64,000 nt of DNA from Comamonadaceae bacterium PBBC1 (GTDB lineage: Bacteria; Pseudomonadota; Gammaproteobacteria; Burkholderiales; Burkholderiaceae_C). Shown one piece after another: positions 7,668 to 15,734 of this stretch; within the stretch, counting starts at the first letter, position 1, and each line of letters opens with the position of its first letter. The position numbers were made by a program, and so were the translations under genes. The DNA is taken from contig NKIP01000016.1 in the NCBI GenBank assembly GCA_002256145.1, forward strand, positions 1 to 64,000, written 5' to 3'. Below the pieces are notes generated by a model. It had not been told where the DNA came from, searched no databases, and saw only the letters and a list, made by a program, of their open reading frames with translations.

Positions 7668-8543
7668 ATGAACTTGCTCGACGGCTACGGCATGGACACC
7701 ATCACCATGGCAGGCACGCTGGAGGCCAAGCTGGCGGCCATGAAAGGTGCAGGCTTTTCTCAGGTGATGCTCATGGCGCGCGATCTGGTCACGCACCCGG
7801 GTGGTGTGCAGGCTGCCGTGGCTGCCGTGCGCCAAAGCGGCATGCGGCCCACCGGTTTTCAGGTGCTGCGCGACTTTGAAGGGTTGTCAGGCCACCTGCA
7901 CAGCTACAAACTCGACATTGCCAAGGCCATGCTTGAGATGTGCGCTGCTACCGGCAGCAAAGTTTTGCTGGCCTGCTCATCGACCTCGCGCCACGCCACG
8001 CAAGACCTGGACCAGATTGCCGCCGACCTGAAAAAGCTGGCCATGCTGGCTGTGCCTTTGGGCATCAAGATCGCTTACGAAGCGCTGTCGTGGGGCCGCA
8101 CTGTCAACGAATTTTCGACCAGCTGGGACGTGGTCTGCCGCGCCGATTGTCCCAACCTCGGTATTGGCCTGGACTCCTTCCACATCTTTGCAGCCAAAAC
8201 ATCGCTCGACGCGATTGAAGAGCTGGACCCGTCCAAAATCTTTTTGGTGCAATTGTCAGACTTCATGTGGCAAGAAACACCCACCTTTGAAGAGCGCATG
8301 ACCACAGCCCGCACATTCCGTGTGTTCCCGGGCGAGGGCGTGCACAGTGAACAATTAGCCGATTTGGTGCTGCGGCTGGACCGCATTGCATACCGGGGCG
8401 ACTACAGCTTTGAAGTGTTCAACGACGATTACCAGCAACTGCCGCTGCAAATGGTGGCCGAACGTGCACGCAGGAGTGCACTTTGGCTGCACCAAGACGT
8501 GTTGCACAAGTCAGCACCTTTGCCGACATGGGTTCGCAGCTGA
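7668..8543 (+). CDS. quiC: 3-dehydroshikimate dehydratase-like TIM-barrel enzyme (sugar phosphate isomerase/epimerase family)
   Basis: Likely converts 3-dehydroshikimate to protocatechuate. The barrel carries the metal-binding set expected for AsbF/QuiC enzymes: Glu138 in AYEALSW, Asp169 and His172 in GLDSFH, Gln195 in VQLSD and Glu249 in YSFEVF. Opening residues LLDGYGMDTITMAGTLEAKL are also typical. I chose ATG 7668 because GAGG lies six bases before it; GTG 7656 would overlap the VOC stop. The family is broad, so a related isomerase role remains possible, but the shikimate-type neighbours support the dehydratase call. It ends 7 bp from the convergent histidine kinase gene. Confidence 0.8.
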   Translation: MNLLDGYGMDTITMAGTLEAKLAAMKGAGFSQVMLMARDLVTHPGGVQAAVAAVRQSGMRPTGFQVLRDFEGLSGHLHSYKLDIAKAMLEMCAATGSKVLLACSSTSRHATQDLDQIAADLKKLAMLAVPLGIKIAYEALSWGRTVNEFSTSWDVVCRADCPNLGIGLDSFHIFAAKTSLDAIEELDPSKIFLVQLSDFMWQETPTFEERMTTARTFRVFPGEGVHSEQLADLVLRLDRIAYRGDYSFEVFNDDYQQLPLQMVAERARRSALWLHQDVLHKSAPLPTWVRS

Positions 8544-8550
8544 GTCTGAA

Positions 8551-11085
8551 TCAATCGTTGACAGGCGCTGCGTTGGCTTGAGCCTTGTTTTCGGTGTGCC
8601 GATGTAAAAGTGCCACCAATTGGTCGAGCATGAAGGGCTTGCCAATGTGGTCTTTCATGCCCGCATCCAGGCAGGCTTGGCGGTCAGAGGCCATGGCATT
8701 GGCGGTCATGGCGATGATGGGCGGCTGCTTGTGGCCCATGTGCAGGCCGATGGCTTTGGCCGCTTCGTAGCCGTCCATCACCGGCATTTGCACATCCATC
8801 AGCACCGCGTCAAAGCCAGGCTCGGCGGTGATGGCGGCCCGCATGCCCAACTCGCCGTTGTCGGCCAAAGTGACCTCGGCACCTTCTTGCGAGAGCAGTT
8901 TTTGAGCCACCATCTGGTTGATCAAATTGTCTTCGACCACCAACAAGCGCATGCCCTGAAGTCGTTGGGTTTTGACGGCCCCGGTGGGGGGCACCTTGGT
9001 GTTGACCGGGGTGCTTGGCACAGCCGTCAGTGGGATGGTGAAGGAAAACTCGCTGCCTTGCCCCAGTGTGCTGTTCACGCACAATTCACCGCCCATCATC
9101 TTCACCAATTGCTTGCAGATGGACAGCCCCAGTCCTGTGCCACCAAAGCGCCGTGTGGTGCTGGCCTCGGCTTGCGAAAAACCTTCAAAAATGCGCGACA
9201 GGTGCTCTGGCGCAATGCCAATGCCGGTGTCCGTCACAGAAAACCTGAGGGTCACATCGTTTTGCTGGCGCTGTACTTGGGCCACACGAATGATCACCTG
9301 GCCTTGTGCGGTGAATTTGATCGCGTTGCTGCCCAAGTTGATCAAAATTTGCCTGAGTCGCATGTCATCACCCAGCAGGGTGTCTGGCAAATTCGGGTCC
9401 ACTTCGACTTTGAGTTGAACTGGCTTTGGACCCAGGTTGTGCGTCAGGATCACGCTCAATTCACGCACCCAATCTTGCAGGCCAAAGGCTTGCAGATCCA
9501 GTTGCATTTGACCGGCTTCTACTTTTGAAAAATCCAGAATGTCATTGAGCAGGCCCAGCAGTGCCCGCGCCGAGTTTTCTGTCTGAGTCACGTAGGCTTT
9601 TTGCACCCCATCCATCTCGGTGCGCTGCAGCAGTTGCAGCAGACCCAAGATCGCATTCATGGGTGTGCGAATCTCGTGGCTCATGTTGGCCAAAAACTGG
9701 CTTTTGGCTCCAGTAGCCTGTTCGGCCGTTTCTTTGGCGATTTGCAACGATCTTTCGGCCTGCTTTCGATCGGTGATGTCGGTGCTGATGGAGATGTATT
9801 GCTGCACCCGTCCATCCACATCCAGAAAGGGCACGATCGTGGCATTGACCCAAAACACCTCGCCATTTTTCTTGCGGCAGCACATCTCGTTGTGCCAGAC
9901 CCTGCTTTGTGCAATCGTGCTCCACAGGGTCTCGAAAAACTCTTCCGGGTGCACGCCCGCATTGATGAGGCGATGCGACTGCCCCAGCAACTCTTGCTGC
10001 GTGTAGCCGCTGATGTGGCAAAAGCGGTCGTTGGCATAAGTGATGTGCCCCTGCAGGTCGGACACGCTGACGATGGCATGCTGGTCGAGTGCGTATTTTT
10101 GGTTGTTCAGGTCTTTGATCCAGTTCTCGCGCTCAGAGGCCCATTGCCTTGATCGGGCCACATACACCCCGCTGCCGATCAAGGCAATGGCCATCAGCGT
10201 GCCCACCAAGATCAAACTCATCCAGGCTTCGCTGCGCCACACGCTGAGCAGTTTGTCCCGGTCCAGGTGAACCACCACCGTGGCGGGAAAACTGCGAGAA
10301 GCCCGGTAAGCCGTCAACCACGGGGTCCCCATGTGCTTGTCATCGGGCATTTGGCCCGATTCAGACACTTGCAGCTGCTGTGTCACGCGCAGGTTGTGTT
10401 GGCTGTTGGGCTCAAACGATGGGGCCGTGCTCAGCAACAAACCGCCATCGGGACGCAGCAACTCGATGGTGCTGTCATCCGGTCCCATTTGTCGGTCGTA
10501 ATAATTGAGAAAGTAGTCGGGGTTGATGACCGCCAGCACTTTTTTCATGTGCCCATTGGCCCCTGACAATTGCCTTTGAACCAAGATGAACGTTTGGGCA
10601 GGCGCGGCTTGTCCCGACTTGATGGCCTGGGCGTTAAAAAGGTCTCGCCCACCCGTGAGTGGGCCGATGCGCAAAATGGACAAAGGCTCAGGGCCCTGCG
10701 GCAACAATGCCGAATCCTCGACCCTGAGTCCGAGGTTACGAGCTTCCGAGCTGTGCACAACCACGCCTTGTGCGTCGGTGAAAGAAATCGACCGGATGTA
10801 GCGTGCATGCTGCATCAAAGCCGCCATGGCGCTGTCGGGCTTGTCGAGTTCGGCCAGATTCACCAAATTGACATCCACCAGACTGAGTGTCTGGCTCAGA
10901 TGCTCTTCGAAGGCGTTGGCAAATTGGGCCGCAGTAACCAAGCCGTTGTCCAGCGCCACCGTGCGCAAACGCCACAGGTTAAACGCCGTCAAACCCAACA
11001 CCAAGGTCAGCAACAAAGCTGCCGCCGCCCAAAACGAGGCGGCCCCCCATTTGAGCCCCCAAGGGTTTCGTGGTTGAGGCGTCAT
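8551..11085 (-). CDS. hybrid sensor histidine kinase with PAS and receiver domains
   Basis: The 844-residue protein has a membrane helix near 14-36, a periplasmic sensing region of about 250 residues, a second helix near 288-310, a PAS/PAC domain (about 330-440), a HisKA domain with the phospho-accepting histidine in SHEIRTPMN near 470, an HATPase with FGGTGLGLSICKQL near 640, and a C-terminal receiver with VVEDNLINQ, an acceptor Asp in LMDVQMPVMDG near 760 and a closing Lys in IGKPF. No Hpt domain follows, so phosphate must pass to a partner encoded elsewhere. Its ATG overlaps the stop of the upstream solute-binding protein by four bases, so both are probably one sensory unit. Confidence 0.9.
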   Translation of the reverse strand: MTPQPRNPWGLKWGAASFWAAAALLLTLVLGLTAFNLWRLRTVALDNGLVTAAQFANAFEEHLSQTLSLVDVNLVNLAELDKPDSAMAALMQHARYIRSISFTDAQGVVVHSSEARNLGLRVEDSALLPQGPEPLSILRIGPLTGGRDLFNAQAIKSGQAAPAQTFILVQRQLSGANGHMKKVLAVINPDYFLNYYDRQMGPDDSTIELLRPDGGLLLSTAPSFEPNSQHNLRVTQQLQVSESGQMPDDKHMGTPWLTAYRASRSFPATVVVHLDRDKLLSVWRSEAWMSLILVGTLMAIALIGSGVYVARSRQWASERENWIKDLNNQKYALDQHAIVSVSDLQGHITYANDRFCHISGYTQQELLGQSHRLINAGVHPEEFFETLWSTIAQSRVWHNEMCCRKKNGEVFWVNATIVPFLDVDGRVQQYISISTDITDRKQAERSLQIAKETAEQATGAKSQFLANMSHEIRTPMNAILGLLQLLQRTEMDGVQKAYVTQTENSARALLGLLNDILDFSKVEAGQMQLDLQAFGLQDWVRELSVILTHNLGPKPVQLKVEVDPNLPDTLLGDDMRLRQILINLGSNAIKFTAQGQVIIRVAQVQRQQNDVTLRFSVTDTGIGIAPEHLSRIFEGFSQAEASTTRRFGGTGLGLSICKQLVKMMGGELCVNSTLGQGSEFSFTIPLTAVPSTPVNTKVPPTGAVKTQRLQGMRLLVVEDNLINQMVAQKLLSQEGAEVTLADNGELGMRAAITAEPGFDAVLMDVQMPVMDGYEAAKAIGLHMGHKQPPIIAMTANAMASDRQACLDAGMKDHIGKPFMLDQLVALLHRHTENKAQANAAPVND

Positions 11086-11879
11086 CGCTCGCTGGAGACA
11101 ATCGATTCAAGGCGATGCCGCTTGGCCGCCGCCATCAGGCGACCATCTTGTTGGGTGTCCCGCACAAACTGGTTCATCCGCGCCAACCAGCGCTCGTCAC
11201 CGGGGGCCACTGCATAGGCATAAGGCGTCAGGTGGTAAGTGCTTGGCGGGCTGACCAGCCTCGCCCAATCGGTTTGCTCCAACATGCGGCGGCTGAACGG
11301 GTAATCGGTCATGAACACATCGGCCCGCCCGGACTCGACATCTTGCTCGCGCCCCTGCGCCGTGGGGTTGACCTTGAGGGTGGCGGCTTTGAGTTTGTCG
11401 CGCATCACGGCCTCGTGCACCGTGCCCTTGGCGACCGAGACCTCGACACCCGCTTGGTCAATGTCGGCCCACGATTTGATGCGGCGGTTGCTTTTGGTGG
11501 TGATGGCAAACATGTCGCTGACCAGGTGTGGCTGGGTAAAGCGGAGTTTTTCTGAGCGCGCAGGCGTGATGCCAATGGCAAACATGGCCACATCGCAACG
11601 GTCTTGGGTCAGGTCATCGATCAGGGTGGCGAATGAGCTGTTGACAAATTTCAGGGCCACCTTCAAGTCTTTGGCCAAGTGCTGCGCCATGTCCACATCA
11701 ATGCCTTGCAGCTGTTGGGTTCGGGGGTCGCGGTAAGAAATGCCGTAGTAATCAGGCCAAATGCACACCCTCAGGCTTTGACTGGCTGAGATGCGTTCTA
11801 TGCGCCCTACTTGGGCCTGCGCCAGGGCACAGCCCAGGCTCATCACGACCATGCCAATGGCTTTGCAGGTGTTCATCAT
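11082..11879 (-). CDS. periplasmic solute-binding protein, amino-acid (family 3) type
   Basis: The product from ATG 11879 has 265 residues, with a signal peptide MNTCKAIGMVVMSLGCALAQA. The start is a double ATG (11879 and 11876) with AAAGAG before it; a longer frame begins at 11924. The mature part is SBP_bac_3-like: LRVCIWPDYYGISY, GIDVDMAQHLAKDL, CDVAMFAIGITPARSEKLRFT, then a closing domain. No ABC permease or ATPase gene is nearby. Instead it is coupled by a 4-bp ATGA overlap to the hybrid kinase, so it is more likely a ligand receptor for that kinase than a transport component. Confidence 0.85.
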   Translation of the reverse strand: MMNTCKAIGMVVMSLGCALAQAQVGRIERISASQSLRVCIWPDYYGISYRDPRTQQLQGIDVDMAQHLAKDLKVALKFVNSSFATLIDDLTQDRCDVAMFAIGITPARSEKLRFTQPHLVSDMFAITTKSNRRIKSWADIDQAGVEVSVAKGTVHEAVMRDKLKAATLKVNPTAQGREQDVESGRADVFMTDYPFSRRMLEQTDWARLVSPPSTYHLTPYAYAVAPGDERWLARMNQFVRDTQQDGRLMAAAKRHRLESIVSSER

Positions 11880-12356
11880 CGGACTCTTTCTGAATGAATG
11901 GTGAAGTTGGGGGGGCAGCTTCATTGTATTTTTTGAAATTACAAAATACTGAAATTGAACTAACAGGTATTCATTTTAGGGTTTTGATGCGCTCGGATGT
12001 GAGGCACCGCAGACTTTGAAGCGCGAGCCTGGACGGCAGATGGGGTGCTGGACTTGGGGGATGCTGCCGGTGGCGGTGATTGTTCATCCGTGTCGAACGG
12101 CAAACACATGGATCAAGTGGGGGTTCTCAGTGAGCCCCCAAGCTCGGAGTTGGCTGGCTGAGGCAGCAATAGCCCATACCTTCAAGGCCTGAGTCAAGGT
12201 GCGTGACTTTTGCCCATCAACGGTATTTTGGGCAGTCCTGATGGCAAAAGAGTATGAGATACAAAAAACGAATAACGGTCAGGAAAATCCACTTCACAGG
12301 GCAGTATTTTTCAAATGCCAACGAGTTGGACCCAGAGGACAAGGGTGATTGGGGGA
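11880..12356. other. gene-free stretch with a long inverted repeat downstream of tadC
   Basis: No coding frame with family resemblance was seen here. An inverted repeat at 12207-12219 (CTTTTGCCCATCA) and 12239-12250 (TGATGGCAAAAG), with one bulged base, lies about 105 bp past the tadC stop and may mark the 3' end of the pilus operon. A TGGGGG/CCCCCA hairpin lies near 12117-12140. The side next to the binding protein gene (11925-11980) is AT-rich and probably holds its promoter. Confidence 0.4.
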
Positions 12357-13316
12357 TCAGGCACCAGCCGTTTTAGAAAACTGATGCGACAGCGTGACCA
12401 CCACGGGTCCGAGCAAGACGGTCAATAAGGATGGGAAAACGCAGAAGATGAGTGGGATGAGCAATTTGACAGGCAGTTTGGCTGCGGCTTCTTCGGCCCG
12501 CAGTCGTCGCTGTGATCGCAAGGCATCTGAGTGGACCAGCAGGGCGTCTGAGACGCTGGAGCCAAAACGGTCTGCCTGAATCAAGACCGAGACCAAAGCG
12601 TCAATGTCTTTCAAGCCCACACGCAAAGACAGTCCGCGCAGTGCCTCTGCCCGTGAGGAGCCTGCTCTCAGGGCCAGTCCTGTGAGTGCAAATTCTTCAG
12701 ACAGTTCGGGTCTGGCGTAACGCATTTCACGGCCAACGCGCTCCATGGCCGCATCCAGACCCAAACCGGCCTGAACACAAACGCGCAGCAAATCCAGGGC
12801 ATCTGCAAAAGCGTGCAGCAAAGCCAATTGCCGACGCTGCACACACCATTTGACAAACATGTTGGGCAAGTAATAACCGGCCGTTGCACACACAATCAGC
12901 ACACTGGTTTGAACCATGGGGTGCAAGGTCCATGAATTGCCCGTGATCACGAGCCAGGCCACTGCGGGCAGCAGCAAGGTCAGCATGGTTTTGCTGGTGA
13001 AATACATTTGCAGCGCGGCAAAAGAGCGCCAACCGGCATGCGCAAATTGCTGTTTTAAAGCCGAGGGGGCTTCGTTTGGTGCATCAGATGAACCGCCAGA
13101 AAAACTCGCAGCCCAAGGGCTGAACCACAACAAGGCTGACTGCAATCGATTTTTGGATCGCCCCCATGCATGAGGAGGACTGGGCTGGTTGGCGCTCATC
13201 AGCCGCGCCAGCCGCTCGTGTCCGGGTTTGGGCATCCAAAGGCTCAACAGGACCAAACTCACACTCAGTGTCAGCGCAAAAACGAGGGCCACAAACACAA
13301 AGGAAAAAGAGCTCAT
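12357..13316 (-). CDS. tadC: Tad pilus inner-membrane platform protein TadC (GspF family)
   Basis: A 319-residue type II secretion F-like protein with a membrane helix at the N-terminus (MSSFSFVFVALVFALTLSVS), two central helices and a C-terminal helix pair around KLLIPLIFCVFPSLLTVLLG. The cytoplasmic core contains ADALDLLRVCVQAGLGLDAA and LADRFGSSVSDAL-like sequence typical of TadC. It works with TadB and the TadA motor to extrude Flp pili. It is the last gene of the minus-strand tad operon, 22 bp after tadB. Confidence 0.88.
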   Translation of the reverse strand: MSSFSFVFVALVFALTLSVSLVLLSLWMPKPGHERLARLMSANQPSPPHAWGRSKNRLQSALLWFSPWAASFSGGSSDAPNEAPSALKQQFAHAGWRSFAALQMYFTSKTMLTLLLPAVAWLVITGNSWTLHPMVQTSVLIVCATAGYYLPNMFVKWCVQRRQLALLHAFADALDLLRVCVQAGLGLDAAMERVGREMRYARPELSEEFALTGLALRAGSSRAEALRGLSLRVGLKDIDALVSVLIQADRFGSSVSDALLVHSDALRSQRRLRAEEAAAKLPVKLLIPLIFCVFPSLLTVLLGPVVVTLSHQFSKTAGA

Positions 13317-13338
13317 TGCATGCCTTCCAAACCAGAAA

Positions 13339-14313
13339 TCAGACGCGTATCTTGATGAGTTTCCACATCCACAAGATGCCCAAGAGCATCAGGCACAAGG
13401 AGGTGTAGACCATTTTCAGGCCGATGGGGTCGGTCCACAGTTTGGAGATGAATCCCGGGCTGAGCAGGCTCATCAATGCGGCCAAGGCAAAAGGCATGAC
13501 CGACAAAATGACGGCAGAGATGCGACCTTCGGCGGACAAGACTCGAACAAGTCCCGCGATGTTTTGACGTTTGCGAATCAGCATGGCGGTGTTTTTGAGC
13601 ACTTCGGCCAGATTGCCGCCCGTCTCGCTTTGGATGATGACAGCGACCACAAAATAACGAATGTCTTCACTGGCCACCCGGTTGGACAAAGACTGCAAGG
13701 CTTGCGAGCTGCTGACCCCAAAATTGATTTCATCAAACACGGCACGCAGCTCTGTGGACAGGGGCGCTGGACTGTCTTTGGCCGCGATTTGCAGGGCGCT
13801 GATGAAGGCATGTCCTGCTTGCATGGAGCGTGCAATCAAATCCAGGGCATTGGGCAAGGCGTTGCCGATGTGGTCCATGCGCTGTGTCCGGTGGTGGTTC
13901 AAAAAAGTCCACAGCAGCGCCACCCCGGCGGGCGAACAAAACCACACGAGCCAAGCAGGCCAGTTCAGCATCAGCCCCACCAACAGACTGCCCAACACCA
14001 GCGCCATGACCCCGGCCGTGATTTGACCCACACTCAGCTTCAGGCCCGTTTGGAGTAAAAAAATGTCCAGCTGCGATATGCCCGGCAGGGTTTGCAAGAT
14101 GTTTTCTGCCCAAGCCCACTGACTGAGTTGTCGCCGGGGCCGCAAACTCAGTGAAAGTGATTGCAGCCTTGCCGGGTCAGAAGTGGTCAAGCGCCGTGCC
14201 AGGGCTTTGTAGCGGGGGTCAAACATTTGCTGCCAAATGCCTCGCAGGCCCCAAGCCAGCAAAGCCATGCTCATCGCGGTCAGCGATAAAAAAGTGAGGT
14301 AGGCGGTGCTCAT
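13339..14313 (-). CDS. tadB: Tad pilus inner-membrane platform protein TadB (GspF family)
   Basis: The protein has about 324 residues from ATG 14313; a TTG at 14325 would overlap tadA and is less likely. It has an N-terminal helix (STAYLTFLSLTAMSMALLAW), a helix pair near residues 100-145 and a C-terminal helix. The T2SSF core reads HIGNALPNALDLIARSMQAG and SETGGNLAEVLKNTAMLIRK, which is characteristic of TadB. It partners TadC in the pilus platform, and sits two bases after the tadA stop. Confidence 0.88.
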   Translation of the reverse strand: MSTAYLTFLSLTAMSMALLAWGLRGIWQQMFDPRYKALARRLTTSDPARLQSLSLSLRPRRQLSQWAWAENILQTLPGISQLDIFLLQTGLKLSVGQITAGVMALVLGSLLVGLMLNWPAWLVWFCSPAGVALLWTFLNHHRTQRMDHIGNALPNALDLIARSMQAGHAFISALQIAAKDSPAPLSTELRAVFDEINFGVSSSQALQSLSNRVASEDIRYFVVAVIIQSETGGNLAEVLKNTAMLIRKRQNIAGLVRVLSAEGRISAVILSVMPFALAALMSLLSPGFISKLWTDPIGLKMVYTSLCLMLLGILWMWKLIKIRV

Positions 14314-14315
14314 GC

Positions 14316-15686
14316 TCAAGACCAACGCTGGGTTGGCTCAAACAGCGTGTCCTTCAGGACGATGCCGCGTGTGGACAGGCGCTGGGCAAATTGGGGCCGA
14401 ATGCCAGTGGCCATGAATTGGCCCTGTACAGCCCCGGTTGGGTTGAGACCGGTTTGCTCAAATTTGAAAATTTCTTGCATGGTGATCACATCGCCTTCGA
14501 TGCCGGTGATCTCCTGGATGCTGGTGATCTTGCGCTGGCCATCCGACAGCCTGGACACTTGAATCACCACCGAAAAAGCGGCACTGATTTGCTGACGCAT
14601 GGCCCTGGATTCGGCCTTCAGACCTGCGATGCCCAGCATGTGTTCCAGGCGGGTCAATGCATCTCTTGCCGAGTTGGCATGAATGGTCGTCATGGAGCCG
14701 TCGTGCCCGGTGTTCATGGCCTGCAGCATGTCCAGCACCTCGGCAACCCGCACCTCGCCCATGATGATGCGGTCAGGCCGCATGCGCAAACTGTTGCGCA
14801 GCAAGTCGCGTTGTGTGATCTCGCCTTTGCCTTCGATGTTGGGTGGGCGCGATTCCATGCGAATGACGTGGGGTTGCTGCAGCTGCAGTTCGGCCGCGTC
14901 TTCGATGGTGATGATCCGCTCGTCGGCAGGAATGCTCGACGACATGACGTTGAGCAGTGTGGTTTTTCCGCTGCCAGTGCCGCCTGAGACCAGCATGTTC
15001 AATTTGGCTTTGACCAGTCCTTGTAAAAATTCGGCCATCCCTTCGGTCAGCGTGCCCCTTCGGATCAGGTCTTGCATGGTGAAGGGGATCACGGAAAACC
15101 TGCGAATGGACAACAAAGGGCCGTCCAGCGCCAAGGGCGCAATGACGGCGTTGACCCTTGAGCCGTCAGGCAAACGTGCATCCACCATGGGGCTCATTTC
15201 GTCCACACGGCGGCCTATGCGGGAAACGATGCGGTCAATGACCCTGAGCAGATGGGCATCGTCGTCAAATTGGATGTTGGTGGCCACGATCTTGCCGTGT
15301 CGCTCGGCATACACCTGGTGGGGGCCATTGACCAAAATGTCAGAGACGCTGGGGTCTGATAAAAGCGACTCGATCGGCCCCAGGCCCAGCATCTCGTCTT
15401 GTATGGCTTGGACAACCACCCGGCGTTCAGTCTCGTTCAGGGCCATTTTGTGTTTGACCATGAGCTCTTCGGTCAGGGTTTGGAGTTCGGTTCTCAAACG
15501 CTCTGGGGGCATGCTCTCAAGGCGTTGCCAATCCATGCGCGACAAAATCTCCTGATGGATGCGGGTTTTGCATTCATCCAGTTGCATATCCGAGGCCTGG
15601 GGGCTGGGAGCCAGCAAGGCCGGGGCGCTTGGCGCTGTGCTGGCTGACGACAGATTTTCAAACTGGGATCGAAGATTGGGTTTCAC
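14316..15686 (-). CDS. tadA: Tad pilus assembly ATPase TadA/CpaF
   Basis: This is the secretion motor of the pilus, a GspE/VirB11-type hexameric ATPase of 456 residues. Visible motifs are the Walker A GGTGSGKTTLLN near residue 237, the Asp box ITIEDAAELQL, the Walker B region IIMGEVRVAEVLDMLQAMNTGHDGS and the His box TTIHANSARDAL. A proline/alanine-rich stretch of about 35 residues precedes the conserved part. The start is GTG at 15686 with AAGG upstream; ATG 15587 would be a shorter alternative. It lies 48 bp after tadZ and feeds directly into tadB. Confidence 0.93.
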   Translation of the reverse strand: MKPNLRSQFENLSSASTAPSAPALLAPSPQASDMQLDECKTRIHQEILSRMDWQRLESMPPERLRTELQTLTEELMVKHKMALNETERRVVVQAIQDEMLGLGPIESLLSDPSVSDILVNGPHQVYAERHGKIVATNIQFDDDAHLLRVIDRIVSRIGRRVDEMSPMVDARLPDGSRVNAVIAPLALDGPLLSIRRFSVIPFTMQDLIRRGTLTEGMAEFLQGLVKAKLNMLVSGGTGSGKTTLLNVMSSSIPADERIITIEDAAELQLQQPHVIRMESRPPNIEGKGEITQRDLLRNSLRMRPDRIIMGEVRVAEVLDMLQAMNTGHDGSMTTIHANSARDALTRLEHMLGIAGLKAESRAMRQQISAAFSVVIQVSRLSDGQRKITSIQEITGIEGDVITMQEIFKFEQTGLNPTGAVQGQFMATGIRPQFAQRLSTRGIVLKDTLFEPTQRWS

Positions 15687-15734
15687 AAATCAGCCTTGTC
15701 AGATCAATGCCATGGAGTCGTGTTCGGGATGGGC

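Noticed and set aside
12117-12140. TGGGGG/CCCCCA hairpin as a rho-independent terminator
   Set aside because: No T-run on either side and no gene ends close by on the relevant strand.
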